Shown here one piece after another: positions 1-7,095 of a DNA stretch of 64,000 bases (the first letter of the stretch is position 1; the number at the start of each line of letters is the position of its first letter). The notes beneath the pieces were generated by a model, which worked only from the letters and a program-made list of their open reading frames with translations, was not told the DNA's origin and did not search any database. The DNA is from JAHRAW01 sp965249835. GTDB taxonomy: Bacteria; Pseudomonadota; Gammaproteobacteria; Arenicellales; Poriferihabitantaceae. Made by a program: the position numbers and the translations under genes. The stretch is from positions 1,426,001-1,490,000 of the forward strand of contig CBDFMY010000003.1 of NCBI GenBank assembly GCA_965249835.1, given 5' to 3'.

Positions 1-810
1 GGCGAACTGAAAATCACTGACGATGACGATTCTCTGCAACACGCGTCGAGCGATCTGGATTTACGCACCTTTGCTGTAGGCGGGAGTGGTCCTCTGCCGG
101 ATGCCGGCGCCACCAACCTGCGAGTGAAAGCGGAAGCGTTGCACAGCGAATTGATCGTGGCCGGCGGTGAGCAAATCGCGGCTATGGAACTGGATGTCAG
201 TCGCTTGCGCCTGACGCTGGAAGCCACCCGGAGTTGGTCTTTGCGTAACGGCGCACGCTTGGATTTGAATTGGCAAGGCGGGCTTCGTTATGACGGTGGT
301 TCCGGCAATACCGGTGCCGGCAACGAGGTTGGCGGCGGGTTGCGCTATGTTGATGCCGCCGGAGGCTTGACGCTGGAAGGCAAGGTGCGCGGACTGGTGC
401 GCGACAAGGGTGATACCGATGAGTGGGGAGTCAGTGGGCTGATCAAATTCCAGAGGTCGCCGCACGGGCGGGGGCTGTCGTTTAGTCTGACGCCAGGATA
501 TGGCGAGACCGACCGTATCCTGCAAGAATTCTGGCAGCAGGATTTGCGTGATGACGATGAGGACGCGGAGCCGCAGGGATCTGCCCCGCGTTTGGATATA
601 CGTCTTGGCTATGGCATGAGCGGCCCCGGTGGCCACGGACTCCTGACGCCATACAGTGAGATAACGCTCGGCAATAACGGCGACACTTATCGGCTTGGCC
701 TGGCGTGGAAATTGGACCCATTGTTTGATGTGAAATTGGTTACCGAGCGTCGGGAGAGCATTGATGAGGTTGAGCAGAGTATTGTTTTGGATGGGACGAT
801 AACTTTTTAA
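1..810 (+). CDS. C-terminal beta-barrel of an autotransporter-like surface protein (5' partial)
   Basis: The frame is open from base 1, so only the last 269 residues are in the window. The visible part alternates short amphipathic strands with glycine- and aspartate-rich turns and ends in an aromatic residue (TITF), as outer-membrane beta-barrels do. It aligns by eye over its whole length with the C-terminus of the giant protein ending at 48199: both have GELK near the start of this part, then DEWGVSG, PGYG, LRD, a GYGM motif, GLLTPY and YRLG-WKL. By that likeness it is the translocator or anchor domain of a second large surface protein whose passenger lies upstream. The exact secretion type cannot be decided from this fragment. 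Confidence 0.8.
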   Translation, partial: GELKITDDDDSLQHASSDLDLRTFAVGGSGPLPDAGATNLRVKAEALHSELIVAGGEQIAAMELDVSRLRLTLEATRSWSLRNGARLDLNWQGGLRYDGGSGNTGAGNEVGGGLRYVDAAGGLTLEGKVRGLVRDKGDTDEWGVSGLIKFQRSPHGRGLSFSLTPGYGETDRILQEFWQQDLRDDDEDAEPQGSAPRLDIRLGYGMSGPGGHGLLTPYSEITLGNNGDTYRLGLAWKLDPLFDVKLVTERRESIDEVEQSIVLDGTITF

Positions 811-1605
811 TTTTTTTGCGCTTATCTTTGTGCGTATCATCCCTGATACGCGCCCTTCGGGTTCGCTTCGCTCGCGCCAATCAATTCATGGCGCTCCCGG
901 CGATTTTTTCTCAATGTGCTTTGGCTTCTCAACGCGCTTTTGTCCTCTCGGTTCAGTATTACCCTTTCATTCGTCATTCTCGCCGGCAGGCGGGAATCCA
1001 GTCTGTTGTTCTCGCCAAAGGCGAGAACCCAGAACTAAAAAACGATGAGAGTAACTAATCCCGTCATAATCCAAGCCACATCTCCAGACCGTGATTCCTT
1101 TTGAGACACCAAAAGCAACCGAGAAAAAAACCTGGTATGCAGAACTATTAGTATCATTACGCAAGCGTGACGCAACGGGCGGCTTGCGCCGCCACTCTGG
1201 ATTGCGCGTATCATCCCTGATACGCGCCCTTCGGGCTCGCTTCGCTCGCGAAAAATCGCTCCCGGCGATTTTTTCCCTGCCTGCCGGCGAGAATGACGGG
1301 TTGGGGAGATAATGTGAATCACAAAGTGTGACTTTCTTTGAGATGCCAAAAGTAACCCAGAAAAACTGTCAGCGAAATAGTGAACCTATACAGTTGTTCG
1401 GCAGGCGAGAATGTTATTAACGTAGCGGCGTTAGCCGCATCCTTTCGGCGGCGAAGCCGCCGGTTGTGTCACGCTTCGCTCCATTCATTCGTCATTCCCG
1501 CCTTCGGCGGAAATAACGGCGTGGGGCGAGAATTATCACCGCACCCTTGTATGATAGGTATATTCCATTTGTCTTATGGGTGTAGTTGCATAAGCTCAGA
1601 TACAT
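811..1605. repeat. Gene-free repeat mosaic
   Basis: This 795-base stretch has no convincing gene. It holds a perfect hairpin at 832-851 (GCGTATCA/TGATACGC), and the same hairpin with its flank recurs at 1204-1258. It also holds an R1-type repeat block (971-1195) shared with three other intergenic regions, further palindromes of the type TTCGCCGGCAGGCG, and short hairpins such as GGCGGCGAAGCCGCC. Small open frames here lie inside the repeats and have no homologous look. Confidence 0.75.
971..1195 (+). repeat. R1 intergenic repeat, copy A
   Basis: The block begins with an imperfect palindrome (ATTCTCGCCGG-CAGGCGGGAAT). It runs through CCAGTCTGTTGTTCTCGCC, AACCCAGAACTAAAAAACG and GATGAGAGTAACTAAT to CATCTCCAGACCGTGATTCC, and then to GTATCATTACGCAAGCGTGA. 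The same ordered words occur at 13016-13240, in shorter form at 27811-27945, and on the opposite strand at 34411-34560. The repeated unit is therefore over 130 bp and is not a simple REP. Confidence 0.8.
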
Positions 1606-1635
1606 ATGGCACTCCTCAACCCAAGAGGAGATGCC

Positions 1636-1911
1636 ATGCAAATCCAGCATATTGGCTACCAAATAAGAGGGTTTTACCGCGTTGCCAAAATAGGGCATCG
1701 TTGGCCGATGAACCCTCATGCCCAAAAACGAATCGACATCCTGCGCTTCTGGGAAGCGCACGGTACCGCCGCCACCTGCGATGCCTTCAAGGTCAGCCGT
1801 CGTACCTTGTACCGCTGGTAGCAAACACTCGCCCAAGCCGGCGGCGACCCGTCAGCCCTGACACCGCGCTCACGAGCACCAAAACGCCGTCGTCACGCAG
1901 TCTTCCGGCGT
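1636..1911 (+). pseudogene. Transposase fragment (helix-turn-helix part, integrase-type)
   Basis: An ATG at 1636, behind a GAGGAG motif, opens a frame whose product has a helix-turn-helix region ending in VSRRTLYRW, typical of the N-terminus of an rve-type (IS3/IS481-like) transposase. A TAG stop at 1819-1821 interrupts it. Past that stop the same frame continues with ALTPRSRAPKRRR, which is how such transposases continue, and then runs into an unrelated IS30-type fragment on the other strand. No DDE domain remains. The leader MQI-HIG---RG-Y-VA is shared with the fragment at 2629-2820, so both come from one IS family. Confidence 0.65.
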
Positions 1912-1949
1912 GAAGTGGTGGACGATAAGCACCTGCCCTGGCGGTGCGC

Positions 1950-2113
1950 CGCTTCACACGCCCCCGACTGGGGCCATTGCGGCGTATCTCCCGGCTGATG
2001 GTGCTTTGGTTGACACCGATAATATCGGCAATGGCTTGTTGTGAATAGCCTTCTTTCAAGCCATTGGAAATCTGGTATCGTTGTTCACTGGTGAGGTGTG
2101 TGTAGCGTTTCAT
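1950..2113 (-). pseudogene. IS30-family transposase N-terminal fragment
   Basis: Reading leftwards from the ATG at 2113, the product begins MKRYTHLTSEQRYQI and continues through QQAIADIIGVNQSTISREI. This is the characteristic N-terminal helix-turn-helix of IS30-family transposases, which bind the IS ends. Similarity fades after about residue 47, and the catalytic DDE region is absent because the frame runs into the neighbouring transposase remnant. The start is preceded by AAGGAGTGCCAT, a good ribosome site. It is a dead remnant. Confidence 0.7.
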
Positions 2114-2277
2114 ATGGCACTCCTTATATTGATTCTGGAAAATCAAGATGCTACCGCATCTCACCTTTCCTTCATCGGTGAAGTTGCACTTAAGAGTTGA
2201 ATCCAAGGACTTATACACAAAATTGCACTTATTCGGCGGATAACTTATCCTGCCCACCGACAAAAAAATCACCAGCC

Positions 2278-2631
2278 ATGTCACCATATATAAAACAGCA
2301 TACCGAAAACGCCATTGCCACTATCGAATTTTTTCATCCGGCGCACAACTGCCTGTCCGGCGAACCGCTGCAAAAACTCGCCGCGTGCATTACCGGTGCC
2401 GGCGATGACAATGAGATTAAGGTCATCGTTCTGCGAAGCGGCGGCGAGCGAACATTTTGCGCCGGCGCGAGTTTTGATGAACTGGCCGCCATCAATGATG
2501 CGGATACCAGCACAAGCGGCGCAACCAAATTTTTCGGCGGCTTTGCCGATGTCATCAACGCCATGCGCAAGTGCCCCAAATTCATCATCGCCCGCGTGCA
2601 CGGAAAAGCGGTCGGCGGCGGAGTCGGTTTT
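2278..2631 (+). pseudogene. Enoyl-CoA hydratase/isomerase family, truncated by IS remnant
   Basis: The ATG at 2278 opens a crotonase-fold protein. HNCLSGEPLQKLA, then VIVLRSGG-RTFCAGASFDEL, form the first oxyanion-hole strand, and HGKAVGGGVGF forms the second. At GVGF, where the family normally continues with two thirds of the fold, the sequence jumps into the opposite-strand transposase fragment and stops at 2652. About 118 of some 260 residues remain, so hydratase activity is lost. The break point, at about 2629-2633, is the edge of the IS remnant at 2629-2820. Confidence 0.75.
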
Positions 2632-2820
2632 CCGCCAGGCGTAGAGGGTTGAACGGCTGACATTGGCATGATCTATGGTTGCTTTAAGTCCGTGATTTCC
2701 CCAGAATACTAGGGCGTGACGTTTCTGTTGGGCAGAAGTGTTCATGTGGTGCTCCTTTAAGGCAAAAGAAGCCACAGTATAGAGCCCACGCACCCGGAAG
2801 CCGATGTGCTTTATTTGCAT
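2629..2820 (-). pseudogene. Transposase fragment (same family as 1636-1911)
   Basis: From the ATG at 2820 the product starts MQIKHIGFRVRGLYTVA. A second likely start (MNTSAQQKRHALVFW) at 2745 is followed by a helix-turn-helix ending VSRSTLYAWRK. After that lysine the frame enters the antisense strand of the enoyl-CoA hydratase fragment, so the catalytic domain is missing. Together with 1636-1911 it shows two insertions or rearrangements of one IS family around the broken hydratase gene. Confidence 0.65.
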
Positions 2821-2981
2821 GTCGGCTTCCTTTTTTCGTCATGCCAAGAATCCAGAATGTTTCTGGCATTATTCACAAGCACCTCCGCCGTGCCGTCGTT
2901 CTCACATCGAATGGCACGGCTTCGCCGCCGAAGGGAATTGAGCGGGGAGTTGAATTTGTGTAAACTCCACCGTTTTGCGAC

Positions 2982-3058
2982 AGGCGCGTAGCTCAGCTGG
3001 TTAGAGCACCACCTTGACATGGTGGGGGTCGGTGGTTCGAGTCCACTCGTGCCTACCA
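2982..3058 (+). tRNA. tRNA-Val (anticodon GAC)
   Basis: A full cloverleaf of 77 nt with encoded CCA. The acceptor stem is AGGCGCG/CGTGCCT (one G-T pair). The D-arm is GCTC-GAGC, the anticodon stem CCACC/GGTGG with loop TTGACAT, and the T-arm GGTGG-TTCGAGT-CCACT. The anticodon GAC reads valine codons GUC and GUU. It lies 67 nt before thrS on the same strand. Confidence 0.95.
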
Positions 3059-3125
3059 TCGCTGGTTATTCACTATTCATCTCACGCGTCCTGTCGTGGT
3101 GGACGCCACTGGAACGAGAGCAGAC

Positions 3126-5036
3126 ATGCCTGAAATCACCCTCCCCGACGGCTCGAAGCGCGCTTACGACCATCCGCTCAGCATCGCCGAGGTGGCAGCG
3201 GATATCGGGCCCGGGCTTGCCAAAGCCGCGGTCGCCGGTAAGGTGGGAGGGGTGTTGATGGACTCGGTGGATGTCATCAGCGAGGACGGCGACCTGGCGA
3301 TTCTGACTGCCCGGGACCCCGAGGGGCTGGAAATCATCCGTCATTCCTGCGCACATCTGCTCGGACATGCCATCAAGCAATTGTGGCCGCACAGCAAAAT
3401 GGCAATTGGTCCGGTGATCGAGAACGGGTTTTACTACGACATTGATCTCGACCGCCCGATTACCGATGAAGATTTGGCAGCGATTGAGGCGCGCATGACC
3501 GAGTTGGCTGCCACCGATTACGCGGTGGTCAAACAAAAAGTGGCGTGGGACGAAGCATGCAATACTTTCACCGAGCGCGACGAGCCGTATAAGTTGGAAA
3601 TTCTCGAGCGCGACATCGCCCGCGATGATCGTCCCGGTTTGTATCATCATCAGGAATATATCGACATGTGTCGCGGGCCGCATGTTCCCAACATGGGATT
3701 TTGCCGACACTTCAAGTTGATGCGCGTGTCCGGCGCCTACTGGCGGGGCGACAATCGCAACAAAATGTTACAGCGCATTTACGGCACCGCGTGGGCCGAT
3801 AAAAAGCAACTCGCCGCGCATCTCAAGCAGTTGACCGAGGCATCCAAGCGTGACCATCGCAAACTCGGCAAGCAGTTGGATCTGTTCCACATGCAAGAAG
3901 AAGCGCCGGGCATGGCGTTTTGGCATCCACGCGGCTGGACTTTGTATCAGATCCTGCGACAATACATGCGTGAGCAACAGCGCGCGCGCAATTATCGGGA
4001 AATCAACACGCCGGAGGTGGTGGATTTTTCCTTGTGGAGACGCTCCGGTCACGCCGACAAGTTTGGCGATGATATGTTCGCGCTGGAATCTGAAGGCCGG
4101 CAATTCGCTTTGAAGCCGATGAACTGCCCGTGCCATGTGCAGGTGTTTAATCAGGGCTTGAAAAGTTACCGCGACCTGCCGTTGCGCTTCGCCGAATTCG
4201 GTTCCTGTCATCGCAACGAATTATCCGGCGCGTTGCACGGGTTGATGCGAATGCGTGGATTTGTTCAGGACGACGGACATATTTTTTGCACCGAACAACA
4301 AATCCAGAGCGAAGTGTCGGAGTTCATCGATTTTCTGCATGAGGTGTATCGCCGTTGCGGTTTTGATGAAGTGATTTATCGCCTGGCGTTGCGCCCCGAA
4401 AACCGAGTCGGTAGCGATGAGGAATGGGATAAATCCGAAGCGGCGCTTGCCCGGGCATTACAGGCGAAAAATCTTGAATGGGAGGAGTTGCCCGGCGAAG
4501 GCGCGTTTTATGGGCCGAAAATCGAATTTTCATTGCGCGATGTGATTGGCCGGGTGTGGCAGTGCGGCACCATGCAGGTAGATTTTTCCATGCCCGGGCG
4601 GCTCGGCGCCCATTACATCGCCGAGGACGGCAGCAAGCGCGTTCCGGTTATGTTGCATCGCGCCTTGCTCGGCTCGTTCGAGCGATTTATCGGCATTTTG
4701 ATCGAGCAATACGAGGGAAAATTTCCGCCGTGGCTGGCACCGGTGCAGTGCGTTTTGCTGAATATCACCGACCAGCAAGCCGCATATGTCGAGTTCGTTG
4801 CACAAACCTTGAAAAAACAGGGTTTCCGGGTTGAATCGGACTTGAGAAACGAGAAAATCGGGCTTAAAATCCGCGAGCACACTTTACAACGCATCCCGTA
4901 TCTGCTGGTAGTCGGGAAGCGGGAAGTGGAAACCAATTCAATTGCCGTGCGCACTACTGACGGCGAGGACTTGGGTGCGATGCCAGTTGAGCAATTTGCC
5001 CAACGCTTGAGCGCCGAGACCATGTCGTCAAAGTGA
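3126..5036 (+). CDS. thrS: Threonyl-tRNA synthetase
   Basis: Charges tRNA-Thr in the cytoplasm. The 636-residue product has the family's normal length. It has an N-terminal TGS domain (about residues 1-60), then the editing domain with HSCAH (H73, H77) and the DMCRGPH motif that binds zinc and hydrolyses mischarged Ser-tRNA. The class II catalytic core follows (MNCPCHVQVF, then the motif 2 region FRNELSG-like RFAEFGSCHRNE) and then an anticodon-binding domain (about 535-636). The ATG at 3126 is preferred over an in-frame GTG at 3096 because MPEITLPDG matches the family start and GAGAG lies just upstream. It heads the conserved thrS-infC-rpmI-rplT-pheST block. Confidence 0.97.
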   Translation: MPEITLPDGSKRAYDHPLSIAEVAADIGPGLAKAAVAGKVGGVLMDSVDVISEDGDLAILTARDPEGLEIIRHSCAHLLGHAIKQLWPHSKMAIGPVIENGFYYDIDLDRPITDEDLAAIEARMTELAATDYAVVKQKVAWDEACNTFTERDEPYKLEILERDIARDDRPGLYHHQEYIDMCRGPHVPNMGFCRHFKLMRVSGAYWRGDNRNKMLQRIYGTAWADKKQLAAHLKQLTEASKRDHRKLGKQLDLFHMQEEAPGMAFWHPRGWTLYQILRQYMREQQRARNYREINTPEVVDFSLWRRSGHADKFGDDMFALESEGRQFALKPMNCPCHVQVFNQGLKSYRDLPLRFAEFGSCHRNELSGALHGLMRMRGFVQDDGHIFCTEQQIQSEVSEFIDFLHEVYRRCGFDEVIYRLALRPENRVGSDEEWDKSEAALARALQAKNLEWEELPGEGAFYGPKIEFSLRDVIGRVWQCGTMQVDFSMPGRLGAHYIAEDGSKRVPVMLHRALLGSFERFIGILIEQYEGKFPPWLAPVQCVLLNITDQQAAYVEFVAQTLKKQGFRVESDLRNEKIGLKIREHTLQRIPYLLVVGKREVETNSIAVRTTDGEDLGAMPVEQFAQRLSAETMSSK

Positions 5037-5075
5037 CCGGCGTAACCTTATTATTATTATTGAGAGGAACCGACT

Positions 5076-5594
5076 ATAGCCAAAGTAAAACAGCAACGCA
5101 TCAACGATCAGATCGTCAGCGATCCGATTCGCGTTATCGGGGTTGAGGGAGACCAGTTGGGTATCCTTCCATTGAGTGAAGCGTTGGAAATCGCTCGGGA
5201 AGTCGAGCATGATCTGGTGGAGATTTCTCCCCACGCCGACCCGCCGGTCTGCCGGATTATGGATTACGGCAAGTTTCTGTATACCGCCAGCAAAAAACGA
5301 CACGAGGCGAAAAAGAAACAGAAGCAGATCACGGTCAAGGAAATTAAATTCCGTCCGGGTACGGATGTTGCCGATTATGCGATAAAGTTGCGCAACTTGA
5401 CGCGGTTTCTTGAAGCGGGAAACAAGACCAAGGTGACCATGCGTTTTCGCGGAAGGGAGATGGCGCACAAGGAGTTGGGCTTGGAAATGCTGCAATTGGT
5501 GGAGAAGGATCTGGCTGAGATTGCGGTGGTGGAGCAGGCGGCGGCGATGGAAGGTCGGCAAATGGTAATGGTGCTGGCACCGAAGCGGACCTAA
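5076..5594 (+). CDS. infC: Translation initiation factor IF-3, with an AUA start codon
   Basis: IF-3 binds the 30S subunit, keeps it apart from 50S and proof-reads start codons. The product has the N-terminal domain (RINDQIVSDPIRVIG), the linker and the C-terminal domain with IKFRPGTDVADY, MRFRGREMAH and MVMVLAPK-like ending. There is no in-frame ATG, GTG or TTG near the conserved N-terminus. An in-frame TGA sits at 5061-5063, and the only initiator-like codon after it with a ribosome site (GAGAGGAA at 5063-5069) is ATA at 5076. A rare start of the AUN type lets IF-3 repress its own mRNA in E. coli, where it is AUU. An ATC at 5100 is the weaker alternative. Length is 172 residues. Confidence 0.9.
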   Translation: MAKVKQQRINDQIVSDPIRVIGVEGDQLGILPLSEALEIAREVEHDLVEISPHADPPVCRIMDYGKFLYTASKKRHEAKKKQKQITVKEIKFRPGTDVADYAIKLRNLTRFLEAGNKTKVTMRFRGREMAHKELGLEMLQLVEKDLAEIAVVEQAAAMEGRQMVMVLAPKRT

Positions 5595-5636
5595 ATGATC
5601 TGCATGAACGAATTTACATGAACGAAACGAAACGAA

Positions 5637-5684
5637 ACGAGTTGTATGTCTAACGAGTTGTATGTCTAACGAGTTGTATGTCTA
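5637..5684 (+). repeat. Three tandem 16-bp repeats in the rpmI leader
   Basis: The unit ACGAGTTGTATGTCTA is repeated three times without change, preceded by three runs of CGAAA (5623-5639). It lies in the 186-nt gap between infC and rpmI. In E. coli this gap carries the structure through which L20 represses rpmI-rplT. Whether these repeats take part in that control is unknown. Confidence 0.85.
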
Positions 5685-5780
5685 ACGAAAAGTAGTCCAT
5701 TCCAGAACTACCATCGTTGTTATTAATAATTGCGGCGCGACAAAATAAAATCGCATAGCCGCTAAATACTGGAGTAAAAC

Positions 5781-5978
5781 ATGCCAAAACTGAAAACCAA
5801 TCGCGGCGCGGCGAAGCGTTTCGCGCGAACTGCCAGCGGCCAATTCAAACGCTCAAGTTCGCATCTCAATCACATCCTGACCAAGAAATCCACCAAGCGC
5901 AAACGACACTTGCGCGCCGGTGATTTGGTCAATGCCGCCGACCGCCCCGCGGTCAAGCGGTTGCTGCCGTATAGTTGA
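5781..5978 (+). CDS. rpmI: Ribosomal protein L35
   Basis: A 65-residue, strongly basic 50S subunit protein starting MPKLKTNRGAAKRF and containing KRSSSHLNHIL and KRKRHLR, which are family hallmarks. Start ATG 5781 is preceded by GGAG at the right distance. It is followed 10 nt later by rplT, the usual pair, in which L20 controls both by binding the leader. Confidence 0.97.
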   Translation: MPKLKTNRGAAKRFARTASGQFKRSSSHLNHILTKKSTKRKRHLRAGDLVNAADRPAVKRLLPYS

Positions 5979-5988
5979 GGAGAGCGCC

Positions 5989-6345
5989 ATGCCACGCACC
6001 AAAAGGGGTGCTGCCAATCCCCGTCACAAAAAAATTCTGAAGCAAGCACGCGGCTATCGCGGCGCGCGCAGTCGTACTTTCAAATCCGCCAAGCAAGCGG
6101 TGATTCGCGCTGGGCAATACGCCTACCGCGACCGCCGCCAACGCAAACGCCAGTTCCGCGCGCTGTGGATTGTGCGCATCAACGCCGCCGCACGCGCCAA
6201 TGGGTTGAGTTACAGCCGATTGATTAGCGGGCTGGGTAAAGCCGAAATTGAACTCGACCGAAAAATATTGGCCGAGTTGGCGGTCAACGACAAAGCCGCG
6301 TTCACCGTGCTCGCCGAACGCGCAAAAACCGCGTTGGCTGAATAA
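5989..6345 (+). CDS. rplT: Ribosomal protein L20
   Basis: A 118-residue 50S assembly protein (MPRTKRGAANPRHKK, then ARGYRGARSRTFKSAKQAV) of exactly the usual length. It binds 23S rRNA early in assembly and acts as translational repressor of rpmI-rplT. Its GAGGAGAGCGCC ribosome site overlaps the end of rpmI. The stop at 6343-6345 lies 3 nt before the next ATG, so the unusual downstream gene may be co-translated. Confidence 0.97.
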   Translation: MPRTKRGAANPRHKKILKQARGYRGARSRTFKSAKQAVIRAGQYAYRDRRQRKRQFRALWIVRINAAARANGLSYSRLISGLGKAEIELDRKILAELAVNDKAAFTVLAERAKTALAE

Positions 6346-6348
6346 GCG

Positions 6349-7053
6349 ATGAACGGCACGGGTGGCATGCAAGGCGCGGTTTATTGCGTAACCAACCCGA
6401 CCATACCGAATTTTGTGAAAATTGGTTTGGTTAAAAACGGCGACCCAAACACTTTATCGGAGCGAGTCAAAAACCGCATAGACGGCCTTTACTCTGGAGT
6501 TCCCGGCATGCCGGTGCCGTTTGAATTGTATTACGCGGTGGCGGTGGATGACCCACAAGCAGCGGAAAAAAGGTTGCATGACGCATTTCGACCCTACAGA
6601 TTGAATGATAAAAGAGAATTTTTTGAAGTTACACCGCATCAGGTGATGGCGGCGATGAAGTTAACCGGTGGCGATGAAGTTACGATAACGGACGCGCCGA
6701 GTGATGCGCCGGATGCCGAGGTTACTCAAGCCGATATAGACGCACGCGAGCGAGCGCAAGCGCGGGAAAATGACATATTGCCAAACTTTAAGTTTTCCAT
6801 GGTAAATATTCCGGCGGGTGAAACGATTACTTGCTTCAAAGATTCAAACATCACCGCCAAAGTGCTTGACGATAAAAATAAAATTTTATTTGAGGGAGCG
6901 GAGACCACGCCATCGGGTGCCGCAGGAATAATTCTCGAGAGGAAAGGGTTCGCTCGCGATGCTGGTGCCCCGTCCTGTTGGGAATACGATGGCGAAACAC
7001 TCCACGCCAGGCGCATGCGCATGGCAACGGAAAAAACGGAAGGGGAACAATGA
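6349..7053 (+). CDS. GIY-YIG-type (T5orf172/Mug113-like) protein of unknown function
   Basis: Not a usual member of this operon. The N-terminal ~100 residues look like the T5orf172/Mug113 branch of the GIY-YIG nuclease fold: AVYCVTNPTIPNFVKIGL supplies the degenerate Y/VYI strands, followed by RIDGLYSGVPGMPVPFELYYAV, AEKRLHDAFRPYR and REFFEVTP. A charged linker (about 115-145) leads to a C-terminal domain with LFEGAETTPSGAAGIILER and SCWEYDGETLHARR. This resembles DUF4357-type modules that sit on restriction and nuclease proteins. Start ATG 6349 is 3 nt after rplT, and a second ATG at 6367 is possible. The gene takes the place where a phe attenuator would be expected before pheS. It could be a house-keeping nuclease or a cargo gene. 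The function is not assignable. Confidence 0.7.
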   Translation: MNGTGGMQGAVYCVTNPTIPNFVKIGLVKNGDPNTLSERVKNRIDGLYSGVPGMPVPFELYYAVAVDDPQAAEKRLHDAFRPYRLNDKREFFEVTPHQVMAAMKLTGGDEVTITDAPSDAPDAEVTQADIDARERAQARENDILPNFKFSMVNIPAGETITCFKDSNITAKVLDDKNKILFEGAETTPSGAAGIILERKGFARDAGAPSCWEYDGETLHARRMRMATEKTEGEQ

Positions 7054-7095
7054 CCGAAACGCCGCAAGGTTGCGCGTAGTGCGGTCGCTACTCTT

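Noticed and set aside
61..840. Long minus-strand open frame opposite the first barrel fragment
   Set aside because: It is the shadow of the plus-strand barrel frame, whose homologue ends the giant gene. Its product has no domain features.
816..1349. Several short open frames in the 811-1605 spacer
   Set aside because: They lie inside the R1/palindrome repeats, which recur elsewhere without the frame being kept.
2821..2981. Promoter for tRNA-Val (TTGAAT at 2950)
   Set aside because: No acceptable -10 box lies 16-18 nt downstream, so no promoter is called.
7054..7095. Phenylalanine attenuator (pheM-like leader) before pheS
   Set aside because: The 42-nt gap is too short and has no run of phenylalanine codons or terminator hairpin.
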